DNA of 64,000 nt from Hybos culiciformis (lineage: Eukaryota > Arthropoda > Insecta > Diptera > Hybotidae), in assembly GCA_964007475.1 (NCBI GenBank), contig OZ023273.1, positions 10,987,922 to 11,051,921 on the forward strand, in the 5' to 3' direction. The notes beneath the pieces are model-generated. The model was not told the origin of the DNA and searched no databases. It worked only from the letters and a program-made list of their open reading frames with translations. The translations under genes and the position numbers were made by a program. Shown piece by piece: positions 24,301 through 43,400 of the stretch. The stretch's first letter is position 1. The number at the start of each line of letters is the position of its first letter.

Positions 24301-25041
24301 TTTTTGAATAGGCGTGACGTCGGGAGTCCAATCCTTTCCGGTAAGTGATTTATAATCACTTTTTAAACTAAGAAGTTGCTTCACTTCCAATTCAATATCA
24401 GACTTTTCAGCTTTATTACTCTTTAATTTTCGAATTGTATCACCTTGATTTTGAATTTTTTTCAGTAAATCTGTAATATTTGCAGCAGGTAAAACGTTTT
24501 CCTTATTTTTAGTAGTAGTTGAAGTTGATGCTGTCACACCAGGTTTCCATTCTTTCCCTGTCACTTCCTTGTACTCAATTTTTAATCCTAATAAGATTTT
24601 TACTTCCGAATCGATTACAGATTTTTCAGCTTTTTTACTTTTCAATTGACGAATAATATCACCTTGATTAGAAATTTTTTTCAAAATTTCTTCTTCGTTT
24701 GTACTATGAAGGGTTTTGTTTGGTTTTACTTCATCAGCCCCAGTTGGCTTCCAATCTTTTCCAGTGACCAATTTATATTCTTCTTTCAATTTTAATAAAA
24801 TTTTTACTTGTGTTTCGACATCTGATTTTGATGCTTTACTTGTTTTCAAATCTCGTATTTTGTTGCCTTGTTCAGAGATTTTTTTATTGAGTACTTCCGG
24901 ATTTTCCTGAAAGAACATTATAAAAGAAATATAATTTTTAATACCAAACATAGAAAATGGAGGTGGGTAACTATTATTTGAAAATATTAAAAATAATATT
25001 TGTTTTCTGTTCAAGGTTATTTAAAATTTTAAATAAATGAT
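21340..25041. repeat. Tandem duplication block, right copy
   Basis: Counterpart of 14030-19400. Relative to the left copy it lacks about 14165-14540 (LMBRD2 exon 5) and about 14890-16130 (right half of the inverted repeat and LMBRD2 exon 6), so LMBRD2 is reduced to intron relics at 21340-21850. Its EPRS exons are intact and used. The AT microsatellite is short here and the hAT MITE is absent. Confidence 0.9.
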
Positions 25042-28000
25042 TGGATATTTTGGGAACTTTAATTTTATTTCAATCATAATTTTAAGTCGACTGGCTGCAG
25101 CAGTCGAAGAGTAAAATTCGAAACAAATCTACCGGCGTCATTGTCTAGTTGTGATTCGCAAGATCGAACAATTTTGAAATTTGTAGAGCACTGTATCCCT
25201 TCCCAATTGAATTGATGAAAACCAAATAATTAATAATAAGATTCAACATGAACAAGCCCATGTTTAGATTTCAATATTTTTTTCCTTGTCAAAAGTTTAG
25301 CAGAAAATAGCACTTCCTATATTCAAGTACCTACATACAAAGGGATACCTACTAGTGATTTTTTATGTGAAGATAAATTTCGAACGTCGTAAAAGAAAAC
25401 AAAAAACCTCCCAAAATAAAATTAGATACTCACTTTTACAACTGGAGTTTCATTTCCTCCTGGTTTTTTCAATCCAGACGATGGCACATCTTTTGTATGA
25501 CCATCAGGAATAGAAAAGAGTATAATTGGCGAAGAACAACCTGACACTGAACTTCTAGGATTATATGCAGTGTCGACTTTGAAAAATCCTCTTCGTTGTA
25601 ATTGTATAATGTCCCCTTGTTTGCATTTTTTCAATTCAGGATCTGCAAGCATTTCTATTTCCTCCTATTATAAAAATTAAAACATATTAATTACTTAATT
25701 TATGATAATAATAATAGAGAAAAAAAATATTATTTTCTTTTTCTTGAAATTTTTACTTGAATACGTTACAAATGTATTTCTTTCGCATTAACTAGATTAT
25801 ATTTTCGATATTAGGAAACATTTTGTGGCAACACTAAATAATGAAAAACAGGGTTTTTCTTTAGTAATTTTCGCAACTTTGTTTAGCAACAAAGTACATA
25901 GTTAATTGCAATCAAACAAAAAAATTCAAACAAAAATTACCCTTGTATTATGTCCAACGTATTGTTTGAAATCTTCATCTTTTCCCAAAATTGGTTTACT
26001 AATTATGTGATCAAAATAAACACAATAAGTTGGTGGGTATTCATTTTTATCTAAATCCGCTAGCCAAGTTAATTTTAACGTTTTTTTGAAATCTTTGTCC
26101 TCCAAATTTAATTGTGCATCAATTGATGTAATTTTTCCATTAATTTTATTGATTTTTTTAATCATAATATTCCCCCAATTTATAAACGTGGCATTTTCAT
26201 TTTCTTTTAATGCTTCCGCATCTACGTAATCAATTAAAATTCGAGGTCCTATTTTAACTGTTTTTTTCCCTATCGAATCATTCTTAGGATGCACTGGAAC
26301 TTCTAAATTTTGTTCCGTAGCTCCAGAAACATTAATAAGGACTTGATTATCTTTTTCAAGAGCAGTATATCTTGGAGCAATTGGATCTATAACTTTTTTA
26401 TTAAATGCCCATATTTTATCCCAATTCATGAAAACAACTGATTTACTTGAGCCTTGGGCGATAATAAATTCCTTTAAACCTTCAACAGTCATACCACGAC
26501 GCAATATACCACGCACTGTGGGAAAACGTGGATCGTCCCACCCATCAACATGTCCTTCATCTACAAACCAAGTTAGTCTTCTTTTCGACAGAACAGTATT
26601 CGTCATATTTAAACGACTATATTCCCAAATATAAGGTTTTCTTAGTTTTAATGCATCAATGAACCAATAGAATTGATCATCTCTATCATGATATTCCATT
26701 GTACGCAAAGTATGTGTTACATCCTCAATAGAATCAACAATCGGACAAGCAAAATCATACGTCGGATAAACCTTATATTTGGTTCCTGTACGAGGATGTG
26801 GCTCATTTTTACAACGATATATTGTTGGATCTCTCATACAACCATTGTCAGAACTCATATCTATTTTAGCACGAACACATGATTTTTGACCCAACTCGGT
26901 TCCTTTTAACATTTCGTTCCACATTTTCAAATTTTTCTCGACAGCTTTAAAAAAAGTATAGATAAGATAGTAGTCGAATTAAGAATATATTGTCTTTATC
27001 TTTCTTTATTAGGTTACAAGTTTAGCTTAAATCGAGCTCAATAACTTTATTTAGGAATATCAGATAGACAAAACTTTAATTTTAGTAGCTTACTGAAATT
27101 ATCGAAATCATGAATTAAAAAAGTTTAGTTTCATCTATAATTGAAGCTTCAAAAACTAGTACCAAACTCTTCTTTAACCTTTCAGAATTGGACAAGATAT
27201 ATATTTTTTTTTAATTAAGTTGTTCAAATAATAAATTACTTACAATTTTTTCGATTTTTTGATTCCACTCGTTGTTCACGTTCTTTTTTCATAGATTCAG
27301 GATCGGTGTCATCAACGTAGGCTTTACTGTTCTTTATTAGCTCTTCACAATATTTTAACATTAATTCGAAATAATCTGAAGTGTATGTAAATCGATCTGG
27401 TTTTATTTGTAACATTTCAACGTCCTTCAATATGACTTCTTCAAATTCAACATTCTCTTTTGCAGGATTCGTGTCATCAAAACGTAGAATTAATTTTCCA
27501 TTAAATGTTTGCTGATAATATTGATTAAGGAGAGCAGCTTTCGCATGTCCAATATGTAAATACCCAGACGCTTCAGGTGGAAACCTAACTATTACTTTTC
27601 CTACTTCTGCCCCCGGTAAATCAACAAATTTCCCCTCTTGCTTTCTCTCATTCGATTTTACACTTTTTTCTATTTGTTTCGGTTTGTTTTCTTTCGCTTT
27701 TCCACTAAAGCTTATTTTCAAACAAGTTTTAGCTTTCGCAGGCAAAGTTTCTAAAACTTTCTGAATCAGCGGTTGTGAATTTATTAAATTATACCATCGC
27801 TGAACATGAGGACTTATACCTTTTTGTGATAGCATTTCGAAACGAGCATGCATTTCATTGAATAATGCAAAATCGGCAATTGTCAATTTATTTGCAACCA
27901 AGTAAGTGACTGGTGCAATTGATTTCTCTAAATAAGACATTGCCCATGAAATATCATCTTCACAAGTTAAACTAAATGAAAGCCAATGATCAATTTCAGT

Positions 28001-28727
28001 GCGTTCAATAGCTGTATTACCGTACAGTTGATAGTCGGGAGCACATCGAGCCAATGCTCTTAAAACATCATTATTGGAAAAACAAATCAGTTTTGTTCCA
28101 TCTGGAAAATTTAATGATGTTTCTTCACCCCAAATAATTTCAACCGGATGACTGTCATTTATCAGCAAGGCTATCGCTAATCCACCTAAAAAAATATAGG
28201 TAGGTATACCCAATTATTATAAATATATAGTTAACATTAAAGGAAGTGTATTATGACACACATACCGGCCGGGAAGATGAGTACCTATATAAGCATTTAT
28301 AACTATTTATTTTAAATGATTTCATGTTGTAAAACAAAAATGAAAAGGGAAGTGCCCTGGGGGAGGCGGCAGCCGTCCACCGATATTCGGGGAAACTATT
28401 TCTGCATAATACAAGATTTCCCGGTTAGGATCTCGAATCATGGTGCGTCAAGACTGTCATTGCTTGAACTTTATTAATTGTCATCGTCAGATACAGATTA
28501 AAATCATCATCATCAGCGTATAAATTTTTTCGTCTACTAGAAATTAAGGGGCCATGCCGTGCGTGGCTCCTGGGACAGAATAAAATTAGATCCTCTAATG
28601 CCTAGGTAGGTACCTTTTATCCTTTCATCAACACCCTGAATCGGTTTGGAACTTCAAAGAATTTAATCGTATCTTTACACTTACTTATTGGAGGTTTATT
28701 TAAATTTGCTGTCAATTTAATGGACAT
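22120..28727 (-). CDS. EPRS1: Bifunctional glutamate/proline-tRNA ligase (EPRS), complete, six coding exons
   Basis: Coding exons: 28685-28727, 27244-28185, 25941-26944, 25434-25664, 22631-24906 and 22120-22276. All phases agree; 4653 nt, 1550 aa. It charges tRNA-Glu and tRNA-Pro and is a core of the multi-synthetase complex. From the N terminus: a GST-like domain (to about residue 170, starting [16 protein letters not shown]), GluRS with class I HIGH in [13 protein letters not shown] (about 225) and LSKRR as the KMSKS loop (about 447), then [16 protein letters not shown], and a GluRS C-terminal beta domain ([14 protein letters not shown]). Four WHEP repeats follow (about 741-990; each with QG(N/D)xx(R) and a GK(D/E)W-type end), then class II ProRS (about 1035-1550) with [35 protein letters not shown] and a motif 3 [14 protein letters not shown], ending TLFGRSY. 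Start and splice sites fit the fly-type N terminus. The last two exons have a decayed duplicate downstream. Confidence 0.97.
28345..28390 (-). repeat. GC-rich dispersed module, copy 3
   Basis: On the minus strand GGTGGACGGCTGCCGCCTCC then CCCAGGGCACTTCCC, matching the copies at 7525 and 8464. Confidence 0.55.
28548..28605 (+). repeat. GC hairpin, possible 3' tail of a retroelement
   Basis: GGGGCCATGC (28548-28557), loop CGT, GCGTGGCTCC (28561-28570) forms a 10-bp stem with two G-T pairs. It is followed by TGGGACAGAATAAAATTAG. The motif resembles the ATGCCGTGTGGTTCCCGGCA-type tails I recall from insect repeats, but this is only a recollection. A CATCATCATCAG run precedes it. It lies in the 5' intron of EPRS. 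Confidence 0.35.
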
Positions 28728-33987
<5,260 letters not shown>

Positions 33988-34405
33988 ATATTCAAAAAAA
34001 AAATAATAATTTTATGTTATCAATTAGATATTAATTATCATATTTTCACATTCATGTTTATTTCGTAGATAAAATAAGAAACAAAATAAATTAAATAAAT
34101 ATTATTTTGTGAATATTCGACCTTAACTAGAAGAAACAATTTGGAATCGATTAAAAACACTTTCTGATTTATTTTATTACACAATTTATTCGTTGGTAAA
34201 TACTTTTACGAGCAATATAGAAAACGATTTCAATTGTTTTCAATAAAGTTAAAATAATATTACCACCTACAATAAAACAAAAACGCCACTAATTTTTTTA
34301 TTATAATTGGTTTCTTTATATATAAAATTCAATAAAAAATACATAAAACTTTATAATTAAAATTAATAATACAATTTATTTGACTTATTTCATTTTATAT
34401 AGGTA
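33988..34405. other. Spacer between convergent CDC5L and the minus-strand fusion gene
   Basis: 418 bp, AT-rich. AATAAA for CDC5L lies at about 34084-34100; minus-strand signals (TTTATT at several places between 34185 and 34385) could end the opposing gene. Nothing else is seen. Confidence 0.5.
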
Positions 34406-37400
34406 TTATTCCCTAGATTTGAATAACATTTGGCCAAAGTCTGACCTGTAAAAATTTATAATTTAATTACATTTTTCAATATTTTAGTAAAATTGAATTT
34501 AGATTTCTGAGATTGTATAACTTCTAAAAAGAGGCTCAATATTTTCAGCTTCGGATCGTCGTCGTAAAAAAAAATTAAATCTGCACCATAACAATAAGAT
34601 AGGTAAGTTATAAAAAAATTTAAAGGGAACGAAAATTTTAAGTTTTATTTTTTTTGATATTTTATTATACTATTAGCCCTTAGTTCATTTTTGATAATTC
34701 ATAACTTCCTTAAGTATTTTGTTGTTAATTTGTAAAAATTACACAAATCTCAAAAAACAACAATATTCATAGGAAAACTATGAATCATTAAATATAAAGT
34801 AAGAAGAGATGGTTGGTTGGTTGATGGGTTATTATTTCTTAATTTTACCTTGATGCTAAAAGTGGTCGAATAGCTTGCTTTATATTATCATAAACATCAG
34901 GATAAGCAGTCTCCTGAATTTTTAAAATATTATTATAATTGTTGAAAGATCCTAATGTTGGTCGAGATGGTATGTTTTTTTGCCTTGCAAAATTTTCCAA
35001 ATATTTATCTCTAACATAGATAAAAGGTCGTATGATTCTTAGATCTCCATCTCTGTTTAAAAAAATAATATTTTTAATAAATGAAACGAAATGATGTTTT
35101 TATTAATTTTTAATACCTATTCGTATAGTGAGCATATGTAATCTGTAGTTTACCCTTTTGCAACATTGAAGTTAGGAAATCATCAGCTAACTTATCTAAA
35201 GTGTTTCCTTGAAAAAAAAGAGGTAATAAAATAAAAAGTCGAATTTGTTTTATAAAAAGATAACATAATTGGTAAAAATTTGGAAAAATAATTAGATTAT
35301 TTTATGTAACTAATTGAAGATTTTAGCATTTGCACTATTTTTATTACATTACATTACTGAACAGACATGTTTTTTTGTAATATTACCATTCATTTGTTGT
35401 TTTCATGCAATAAAAATATTTTTTATCTATTTATCTCTTTATTTGATTAAGATTAAGGTTCCTTCAATAGACTTCAGATACTAATTCTCTTCGAAACCCA
35501 TTTTCACTCCTTGGTTCGAATTCTTGCTCCAGAGGCTTAAAATATTTAGAGTTCCTGCAATCGACAATTTCATCGAAATTCAATGAAACTGCTAAAAATC
35601 TGACTCCAGAATCGGAAATCTTCATCTTTTATCTAGGATGAAAGTAAACAAGATAACACATGTTTTCGCCTTCTATCTTAATATTTATCACCATTTTAGT
35701 GTCTTACACATAATGGGATAGACAGGAAATGAAAACATAGTTCGTGTATCAAACTATATGATAGCTATAACTTTGTAGGCCATTTATTCATTGAATTCCT
35801 ATTAAACCGACTGTTTATTCAATTTCCTATTAGAGTTTACTTTGGTATCATGAAAAAAACCAATCTTAAGAGCAATCATTGAAAATTTGAACTCGGAAAA
35901 AAATCTTTTTTCCTGGTCAATTTTATTTATAAAATTTACTTAGTTTTTACTGACATCGATTTTGCAATTATCTTCCGGATTTCCCAATTCATTCGAAATC
36001 AACTTTTTTTAAAATAAAAGCGTTGTTTGGTTCCTTAAAATTTTAGCGTTGAAGAAATTTTTTCCTTACCTAAAGCCAAAACGTTAAAATTTTTTCTTCT
36101 GGCTACAGAACAAATTTTTGATAACAGGCTCTCTGTTGGATCTGTAAATATATAAGTGGCATTGAATTCCATATTTTTTTTTATAAATTCACCAAGCGAA
36201 CTCAATCGACAATTTTAAACCCTTTTACACTTTCTTTTAAGACTAAAAAACTAAGGTGAGGTTGAGGTATGAGCACGGATATATAAACGGTATGAGGTAA
36301 CGATAATGCAACTTTCGGAAATATGGCAATGTAAAACTTTTTAACTTACTCAGGAAATTATCACCTAATAAATAAGAATATACATTTTTTTCAGTTATTG
36401 CATAATGCGCGATTAGCTTAGTTGAATATAACGATTTTCATATTCCTAATAAAGTTCCAATTTAATAAAATTAAAAAAAAAAATGTTAAAATACCTTGCA
36501 CCAGCAGGTATGATATATCAACAACGATTTCTAATAAATACAATTTTTATACTAGGTATGTCAGAATGATAGTAATCCAAAATTATATTAATGCAGATAA
36601 AAAAGACACTTGTTATAAATACCCAAAAAATGTAAAAGAAATCTATTTTTCATGAACGAATAAGCCTTAAACTCACCTAATGATTCAATAATTAAGGTAG
36701 CGTTTAAGTCACGTAAGTATAACATTAATCCTCTTGGATCTAAACCACAATTTCCTATTATGATCGCAGATACTTCTGCATTTAAAATGGCACGAACCCG
36801 AATGAATTGTCTAATACTGTGCAACAAACAAATTGAGGATGCAGATCCACTGATGCACACTAAAATTTTATCATTATCTTTAATCATACCAAATTGATCG
36901 ATTGCCTACATTAATAAGAAAAGAAAAAAATTAAAGTAGGTTTAAGGACGTATCACCCAGAAGAACAATACTAAAATTATTATTATTGAAATGAATTGTA
37001 CAAAAGTGAAAATACATAGGAATATTTAAATTCGTAGTTTCCTATTCCAGAGAAAGTTTGACTGGTAAATATAAATTTATTACATTGTTTAAGCAGAGGC
37101 TTCATTTAAAAAGCTTTTCTAATTAACTAAAACATTGGCATAATTTTTGATAAAAATTTACTTGTATGAATTTTGTCCCTCTTATTAAATATTATTACTC
37201 AATGCTAAAACCTAAACTATTAGACATAATTTTTGTTTTTGCAAAAATTTTTTTGATTCGACTTTGTTTATTATATAAAAGATCAACAGTATTTTAAAAA
37301 ACTTCATGTATTATTTATCTTATGAGAAACAATTTCAAATCAAATTTATTTTAACAATTAATCGAAATAATCATCATTTAAATAGATTAAAAATAACTAC

Positions 37401-40400
37401 AGAAGAGAATGCTTCGATTCTCAAAAGAAAAGTGTGATAAATGTAGGTATATTACGTATTATTTTTTTTTCTCATTCATTAACAGCACTGTGAAAAATTG
37501 TGAACCCTTTTAGTACATTTGAATTATGCCTAAAACCGGAATTAATATTAAAATAGTTTTTTTTTATAAATATCGATAAGTAAAAGTATCCTATCCTAAA
37601 TTAGAACATGAAGGTTAAGGATAAAAAATTAAAAAATACAAATATATAACAAAATTTGTAATTCAATGTGGATTGGAAAATGTTGAGAAAGAAAAATGTA
37701 AAGTTTAATGAAAATTCAATTACCTACATATTTTACTTTGTTTGAATTATTCATAAAAAAATGTAGTTTAAAAGAGAAACAATTAAAACATGAAAAAATT
37801 AATCGGATATTTTTTTTAATTCTTATAACCACGTAAGTATATACATATATGGGTTTTATGGCTCAATAATTTATTATTTGTTATTTTTCTGTGATATTTA
37901 TTAGTTAAACTCGAAATCTTATATTGATAAAGTTAAGACTCATTACAATTAAACACTGCGAATATAATTAATAAGCAAAAAGTTTTGTTAATCCATATTA
38001 AAAAACGAATACAAAGAATGTGCAAAACTTTTAAAACAATAATTTTTCTAAATAATAATAGTGTAAGTCTAATTGTATAATAATTAATTTTAAAGTAGGT
38101 ATCTACCCAATTTCTTTCCCTTTATTGAATTTATTTCATTTTTTCTGAAAGCGAAGCGCGCAAGAAAAAGAAATATCCCTACAGTATTCGATGGAGCCGT
38201 CCCCCTTCATTCGTAAAGCCTATTTTAAAAAACTTAATACATATTTAAAATATCACGAAAAAAATGTACTCTGAAGAATTTGTGTTTCATTTTGTGATAT
38301 CTCAAAAACTAAGCAGATAACTAAGATATCTTTTCATCTTATTTCGTCGAGTTCTACGTATACGAATACGAATACATGATAAAGAGATAAATTATAAAAC
38401 GTTTTGTGAAAAATAAAAATAAAAGTATCGTTTTTGTTTTCATAAAAATTTGTTCTTTCGATTTTTTTTTAAAATTTAAAACTGAAAAAGCAATAAGTTT
38501 TTTATATAAATCGGAAATAATGTAAGGTACTTAAAAAATTGAACTAAAAACAGTTGATCAGAAATAAAATTTGTTTGGATCAGCTCGTTTAATATATTAT
38601 TCAAATAACACCTAAAACACATAATACCTATGTACAAACTTGGAAAAAAGTTAAAGTTTAAAAATATTGCTTTAAGCTGAAAGATATTGCTGTTGTACTC
38701 TTACATTTAATTAACTGATTTCAAATTTAAGAAATATTGTAAAAATAATTAATGTAGTTCTAAAAAAAATTAATATCAAAAAAGCAAATTATTATAAACA
38801 GACATTAAATCGAATGTTTGTTAAATTAGCACATTATTTTATACCATCACCATTTGTAAGATATTCATTGCGTTTAAGAATTGTACAATTAAAAAACGAG
38901 AAATTAAAAATAAATTATTTATGTTGAAAATCTAAATACATATCTATAATTTATTATTTTATATTTAAATACTGAATTTAAAAGTAATTTCTAAATCTTA
39001 CAATATATTACATTTATTGACTTGTTTTTTATTATTATTTTTTTGCGGCAGTCAGTAGTTTTAATTTTATTGTTAAATTTTATTTTTGCAACTATATATT
39101 TTTAGTTTGACTGATATCAATGATCTAATAATTCAATAAAAAAAATTTTCAATACAAATTTGGCTAATCTCAAAGATTTTATAATACAACTACAGCTAAC
39201 GCTTCATAACGTTTTATGTCAGCTATTATAGTTTTAATTATGAGCAAATTAAATAATACATTTTGAGTTAGAATTAGATTCATAATCTAATTTTTAATTT
39301 TTAGGAAATAACAAGTTTTTTCTTAATTTATATAAATATACCTATATTTAAAAAAACAATAATTCGATTATACTTACTCTATATAGATAGAGTAATGAAG
39401 AAACTAAATTGAAATAGTACATCTTATGTTACATCAATTAATAGGTTAAATAATGTCATAAAATCATTTTGTTTGATAACTAGAAATGCTTTTGAATAGT
39501 TGAAGCTTTGTAATGCAGCATAAAATTCAAAAATTGACAACATGCGATGATAATGTTATTGAAAACATTTTTATTTAATTTTAGTTTTAAAAAAACCCAA
39601 AACCATGAAAAGCAACGCAAAAGTATTTTTTAATATTTAAATAATATTTTAATTTTTCTTTTCTTGAAAATTATCGTTATTGTTAACCTCAGAAGTTTGT
39701 TTCCAAATTTCTTTGGGCATATTCTGCCATGCATGTGGTTCACGTAAATCCGTTGACGAATTGTTTGTTGTATTCTCATTATCACTACAATCACAATTAG
39801 TTTTGGAATCATCTAATTCAATTATTGATGTTTGAGTAACATAATTATTTTGAGATGATATTCTTTTTATAACTTTTTTTCGGCTAAAAATTAAAAAAAA
39901 AAATTAGTATCTGATGAAACTTTTACTTAAAAAATTTTGATTCAAAATTTAATAAGGAGCTATACTGTTTTGAATCATATATTCATAAGTGATATACGAA
40001 TATCATTTGAATTTACTTATCAATTAAGTTGTTTCTATATTCATCACATTTTTCTTGATTATCATGAAAACACATATTAATTCCTGAATCTTGTGAAGAT
40101 GTATTAATTGGATCCACGAGTTTTGATATGGCACCGGTGCTAAAAACATTTTGTGCTGAATTTTCATAATTTTGGACTGTTGTAGGATAATTCCAGCTAG
40201 ATGTTGACTGCGGTCTTACAATCGATTTGGAACATTCTTTATGTTCATTTATATTCTTTCGTGTAGAATCAGTTAATGAATCACTAAAACGTAAATTTGG
40301 TAATCTGAAAAATTTTAATATATTTTGTTCAACCGTTAAAAATAAATTTAAATTTCATACTTAAATTTATCGCTACGTTGACTATCATCCATTGTTTGTC

Positions 40401-43400
40401 TTCTTAAATTCAATGATTCTGATAACATTATGTCACTGACTACTTCTCGAATTTCACTTTTAACATCATTAGCCATTTTTTTTGAACACTCTTCTAAATA
40501 TTCAGCCACGTCTGATGCAGACACTGAATCAGATCGGGACTCATCCCTAAAATGAAAAGACTTACGTAGTGACAAAAAATTTAATATCATTTTCTTCATA
40601 GCTTTTAAGTGTGTACCTTTTTAGAAAATCTAATTTATTAAACTCAAGCAATTATTATCTAAATCTTTTATTTGATCAATTAGTCAAAATTACAAAATAA
40701 AATTTTAAAGGCGATTAGTTTCTACTCTTGTTTTCAATTTTTTTTCAGTATTTTTTTTTTATTTCAGTTCATTAAGTAAAAAGAATTGATTTATGTCGAT
40801 TGACAATCTNNNNNNNNNNNNNNNNNNNNNNNNNNNNNNNNNNNNNNNNNNNNNNNNNNNNNNNNNNNNNNNNNNNNNNNNNNNNNNNNNNNNNNNNNNN
40901 NNNNNNNNNNNNNNNNNNNNNNNNNNNNNNNNNNNNNNNNNNNNNNNNNNNNNNNNNNNNNNNNNNNNNNNNNNNNNNNNNNNNNNNNNNNNNNNNNNNN
41001 NNNNNNNNNAAATTTAAACAAAATAATATGCATTTAAAATTCACTAATCCTCATCGTAAACTTATTAATTTATTTTTATATTGTTAATAACTACAAATCA
41101 AGCAATGAAAAGATAATGATTAAAAATAACACGGTATTAAGTAGGTATATATTAAGTAAATGTTTTTTAATTAAGGTTTTAGATTTTTTTTATTATTATG
41201 TGATTTTTGATGAAGTGAAATTAGTGAAATTTGGAATAAATGAAAATGGTTAAAATTTTAAAAATTTATCTAGAAAAGGTTACTTTATTGATAACGAAAG
41301 TTTTCCAACTATATAATGCGCCACATGACAATTACTTATCCACATATATAATATAATGAAATGGGCATGACACATATTCTATATTAAAAATACCTTTACA
41401 CTTAATTTTCGTCCTGTGATGTTCAAAAAATTAAAACGTTCTTTACAATGTATTCTTAATTTTAAGCTCTTTTCCATGGCCAGCCTTAAAAAGAATTGAA
41501 AACTCTTTGCAGCTTTTTCTACTCTATCTTCTAGTATCTAATACTTTTTTTGTAATTTTAACTATTAAAAAATAATAATCTTATTTAGATTTTGTATCAG
41601 TGCGGTGAGAAATTTATTTTTTTACCGAATTATTGAATACTTGTACATGCTTTTTTGGAATATTCTAACCTTTTATATGCAAAAAGGGCAGCAAAAATGG
41701 ATTCAAATAAAGATTATTTCTATTATAAAATTTTGTGTTATTATAAAGAATTTATTTTCACTAGAAAAAAGACACTATAAAGAACATAAAAATTGAATTT
41801 CATACTAGGTTAATAGTTTTTGAAAGTTTCTTCATTTGATTTTGTGATTTAAACAACAGCTCCTATGAAATTATAACAGTTCAAGTTTTTTTTTTAATTA
41901 GAATTATTTGTTAAAAATAGAAATAAATATATACAGTAAACATGACGTAAAGACAAACATTAAAACATTAAAGAAAAACTTCATTTGAAGAAAAAAAAAA
42001 ACATCATTAAAGTTTTAACAAACCTCCCACTTAACGTTGAATTTCGAGGCAGAAATTTAAAATCAGAATTAAATAAATCAGTTTGGCTACTGCACGAACA
42101 TAATGTCTTATAACTTTCAAATATTGTTGTTGCTGAAAACGGTAATGGTGAAGATGATGACGATGAGCACGGTACTGATGAAGCTTTATTAAGTCTCGGC
42201 CTACAACTCAAATCTGTACATTCTGAAATTGATGATATTCTAACTTTTTTAGTCCTTTTTATATTGTTGTCTACTGGGCTTTTGTCAGAAAAAAATTTGT
42301 TGCATGAACTCCATGTATAGCATCTATATAATGTTGTGTGTATTGTTTTTTTTTATTATTATTTAAAATTATTTCATTATAATATTAATTTCTAATATAA
42401 TTAGTATTTTAGTATAATATGTTCTACGGTTCTACAGATGTTAGTGAAAAATTTTCATATAAGTAATAATAATAAGTATAAAAACTGTAAATTAACAAAT
42501 TGAAACTTTATTAAAACCAAATATTTTTTTAATTACTTTTTTTTTGCAAAATACTAATATTTTACAGCCGCTTAAAATAAAGTAGGACTGAACCAAATTT
42601 AACAGCTTAACTATATTTTAAGATTATAAGGAGGTTAATACGAATACTCGTATAAGCTATTCTCGAATAGTTTTTGGATTAAAAATAGTTTGTGTAATTT
42701 AACATCAAAATTAAAATACAAAATAACCTAAAATACATGGGGAATATTTTTATTCTAAAAACTTTTTTTTAACATTGAATAGTACCCTTGTACATAATGT
42801 ATCAATTTTATATAGGTACGGTACAAAGAAAATTTAAATTGGTTTTTGTAATTTTTTAAACCATGTAGATAACTTTAAAAAAAAAGATGATTATATTAAT
42901 ATATGAAATGATTAAAAATTTATTTAAATAGAAAAGGCATTTTGAAGCTATCATATATTACCTTTATTCTATAGCGGCAAAAATATTTAATTGTATTTTA
43001 TGTATATAGACAATAATTTTGATTGGACAAACAATTTTTCATTTCGTAATGTTAGTTCACAAGAATGTATAAAATAGTTTTGTAAACATTACAAAAATTT
43101 ACATTATACATATTTAAAGTTCCATTAATCTAATCAATAATACCTGTTTCTCCCTGATGCAAAGTTGTCTATAGAGCCGTTATTGGCTGTTGTGTTTACT
43201 GTAGTAGAACTAAATGTGGGTAATGTGGTTACTTCTCCGCCTAATGAAAATCGAATTACTGGAGTAGGAGGTGATGTTATATTACTTGTTTTCTCAATAA
43301 TTCCTGAGCATTGTTTTGTGCTAAAGTTTTGTCTATATGGAATTTGAACTGGGGATGTTGGAAGGCTCCGACTCTTGTAACGTTTCACATCCAAAGCTGA

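Noticed and set aside
40772..41087. ORFs through the N run
   Set aside because: Made only of undefined bases.
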